A DNA stretch of 64,000 nucleotides from positions 40,653 to 104,652 of the forward strand of contig JAPPLM010000041.1 of assembly GCA_028874195.1 (NCBI GenBank), given 5' to 3'. The stretch's first letter is position 1. Each line of letters begins with the position of its first letter. Both the position numbers and the translations under genes were made by a program. This DNA comes from Chloroflexota bacterium (GTDB taxonomy: Bacteria; Chloroflexota; UBA11872; VXOZ01). The notes beneath the pieces are model-generated. The model ran no database searches. It had not been told where the DNA came from and was given only the letters and a program-made list of their open reading frames with translations. Below are positions 63,107-64,000 of this stretch, one piece after another.

Positions 63107-63991
63107 ATGCGTAGCACATTTAGCAGCCTAAGTAGACGGCGCTTTCTCGCCGGTGCGGCAGGTCTCAGCGGCGCCACTCTTCTGGCCGCCTGCGGTGTGG
63201 CCCAGGCGCCGACCGATGCGCCGGTAGCCGATGACGCGCCGCAGTCGGAAGATACCCCCAAGAAGGAGCCCGCGACCGTCAACATACGTTGGATCGTGAA
63301 CGTCGCGGAGAACGCGCAAGCGTTCGAGGACGGCGTGATTAACCGGTTCAGGGAAATGCACCCGGACATTGACCTCACGTACGAGGGCTCACCGTACCGG
63401 GCGCACTATGACAAGATGCTGGCCGAGTTGGCCGCGAACGAGGCCATCGACATCCTCACTCCCGATCCGACGCGGTGGATTGAGTGGACAGACAAGGGGT
63501 TTGTGCGGGAAGTCACCGACCTCTACAAGCGCGACCAGGGTCAACTCGGAGACACCGTGGCGCTGGATTGGATCGTTGACCCGCAGGGTCGCTTCTGGTC
63601 CATGCCCTATACGGCGCTCGGCACCATCCACATCTACAATACGTCCATCTTCGACAAGTATGGGATCAGCGGGCCGCCACGGCAGTGGAATGCCAGTGAC
63701 GGCGGCGAGTACATTGACATCGCGCGGGAGATTACGAGTAGGTCAAGCAGCGAGCCAGACCCGATTTGGGGCATTTACACCGGCGCTGATTACACGACCG
63801 AGTTGAGTACCTACGTCGTTCAGAACGGTGGCAATTTCCTCGACAACGACCTGAGGCGGGCAACCATGCACGAGCCTGAATTCATCGAGGCCATACAGTT
63901 TATGTTTGACCTCGAGTTCAAGTACCGCGTGGCACCCTCCACTGAAGAGGCTGTCTCATTAATTATGCATGGCACACGACTGGTTGGGTGA
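63107..63991 (+). CDS. ABC transporter substrate-binding lipoprotein (truncated or frameshifted)
   Basis: About 294 residues before a stop at 63989-63991, against ~420-450 usual for family 1 sugar-binding proteins. SRRRFLAGAAGLSGATLLAAC has a twin-arginine signal and an LAAC lipobox. FREMHPDIDLTYEGSPYRAHYDKMLAELA and EAIQFMFDLEFKYRVAPSTEEAVSLIMHG match the binding-protein core. After MHG the reading ends in TRLVG; the +1 frame continues as TTGWVRDA, so a frameshift near 63972 is possible. ATG 63107 has AGGAGGA 7 nt upstream. The permease genes would be off the right edge. Confidence 0.75.
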   Translation: MRSTFSSLSRRRFLAGAAGLSGATLLAACGVAQAPTDAPVADDAPQSEDTPKKEPATVNIRWIVNVAENAQAFEDGVINRFREMHPDIDLTYEGSPYRAHYDKMLAELAANEAIDILTPDPTRWIEWTDKGFVREVTDLYKRDQGQLGDTVALDWIVDPQGRFWSMPYTALGTIHIYNTSIFDKYGISGPPRQWNASDGGEYIDIAREITSRSSSEPDPIWGIYTGADYTTELSTYVVQNGGNFLDNDLRRATMHEPEFIEAIQFMFDLEFKYRVAPSTEEAVSLIMHGTRLVG

Positions 63992-64000
63992 GGGACGCAG

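Overview
This window is a stretch of bacterial chromosome of moderately high GC, densely coding, with genes on both strands in short operons. The gene set points to Chloroflexota. It holds an alternative complex III (Act) operon, a MutL-like ASKHA protein with its usual small-molecule-metabolism-like partner, Thr-Pro-rich linkers in exported proteins, a SpoIID-type protein with YFPETGH repeats, and a catabolic gene set (sulfatases, Gfo/Idh/MocA dehydrogenases, TIM-barrel sugar isomerases, amidohydrolases) typical of free-living or sponge-associated Chloroflexota. I cannot place it below phylum from sequence alone. I see no phage, transposase, CRISPR array or plasmid genes.

Layout. 1-4.3 kb: mreB (cut by the left edge), ridA, a nitrilase-family amidase, gltX and tRNA-Ser(GGA). 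4.6-11 kb: the MutL-like pair and a large exported lamin-tail-domain protein. 11-15.6 kb: two amidohydrolases, a TIM-barrel isomerase, a candidate small RNA locus, a small membrane protein and a sulfatase. 15.9-24.2 kb: the Act operon (pentaheme cytochrome, split ActB, two NrfD-type subunits, ActD, ActE, small membrane protein), with a good promoter in front and an intrinsic terminator behind. 24.3-28.7 kb: rhodanese, propeller lipoprotein, SpoIID-like protein. 29-31.6 kb: thrS with a long leader carrying a terminator and a mutually exclusive antiterminator, and a 4-TM protein.

32-40.4 kb: larA-like gene, then thiL-tsaE-tsaB-rimI-tsaD (t6A synthesis plus thiamine phosphate kinase), an M42 aminopeptidase, thiD and a CoA-binding protein. 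41-44.2 kb: dnaN, a second nitrilase-family gene and a DapA-family lyase/aldolase. 44.3-49.7 kb: a phosphodiesterase/AP-superfamily protein, a Gfo/Idh/MocA dehydrogenase, a flavin reductase-like protein and a second sulfatase. 49.8-53.8 kb: infC with a non-canonical start, a GNAT-like protein and pdxST. 54-58.2 kb: a PP2C-like/beta-propeller membrane fusion, obg and a single-domain response regulator. 58.3-64 kb: a PfkB kinase, 3-methyladenine DNA glycosylase, and a dehydrogenase-isomerase-hydrolase-solute-binding-protein run that looks like an uptake and catabolism cluster cut by the right edge.

The most interesting non-routine signals are a promoter-plus-three-hairpins locus at 13.55-13.69 kb that looks like an independent small RNA, the thrS attenuator at 30.86-30.94 kb, the infC start region with no possible ATG or GTG, and the PP2C-propeller fusion. 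All functions are assigned by reading motifs; no database search was possible.
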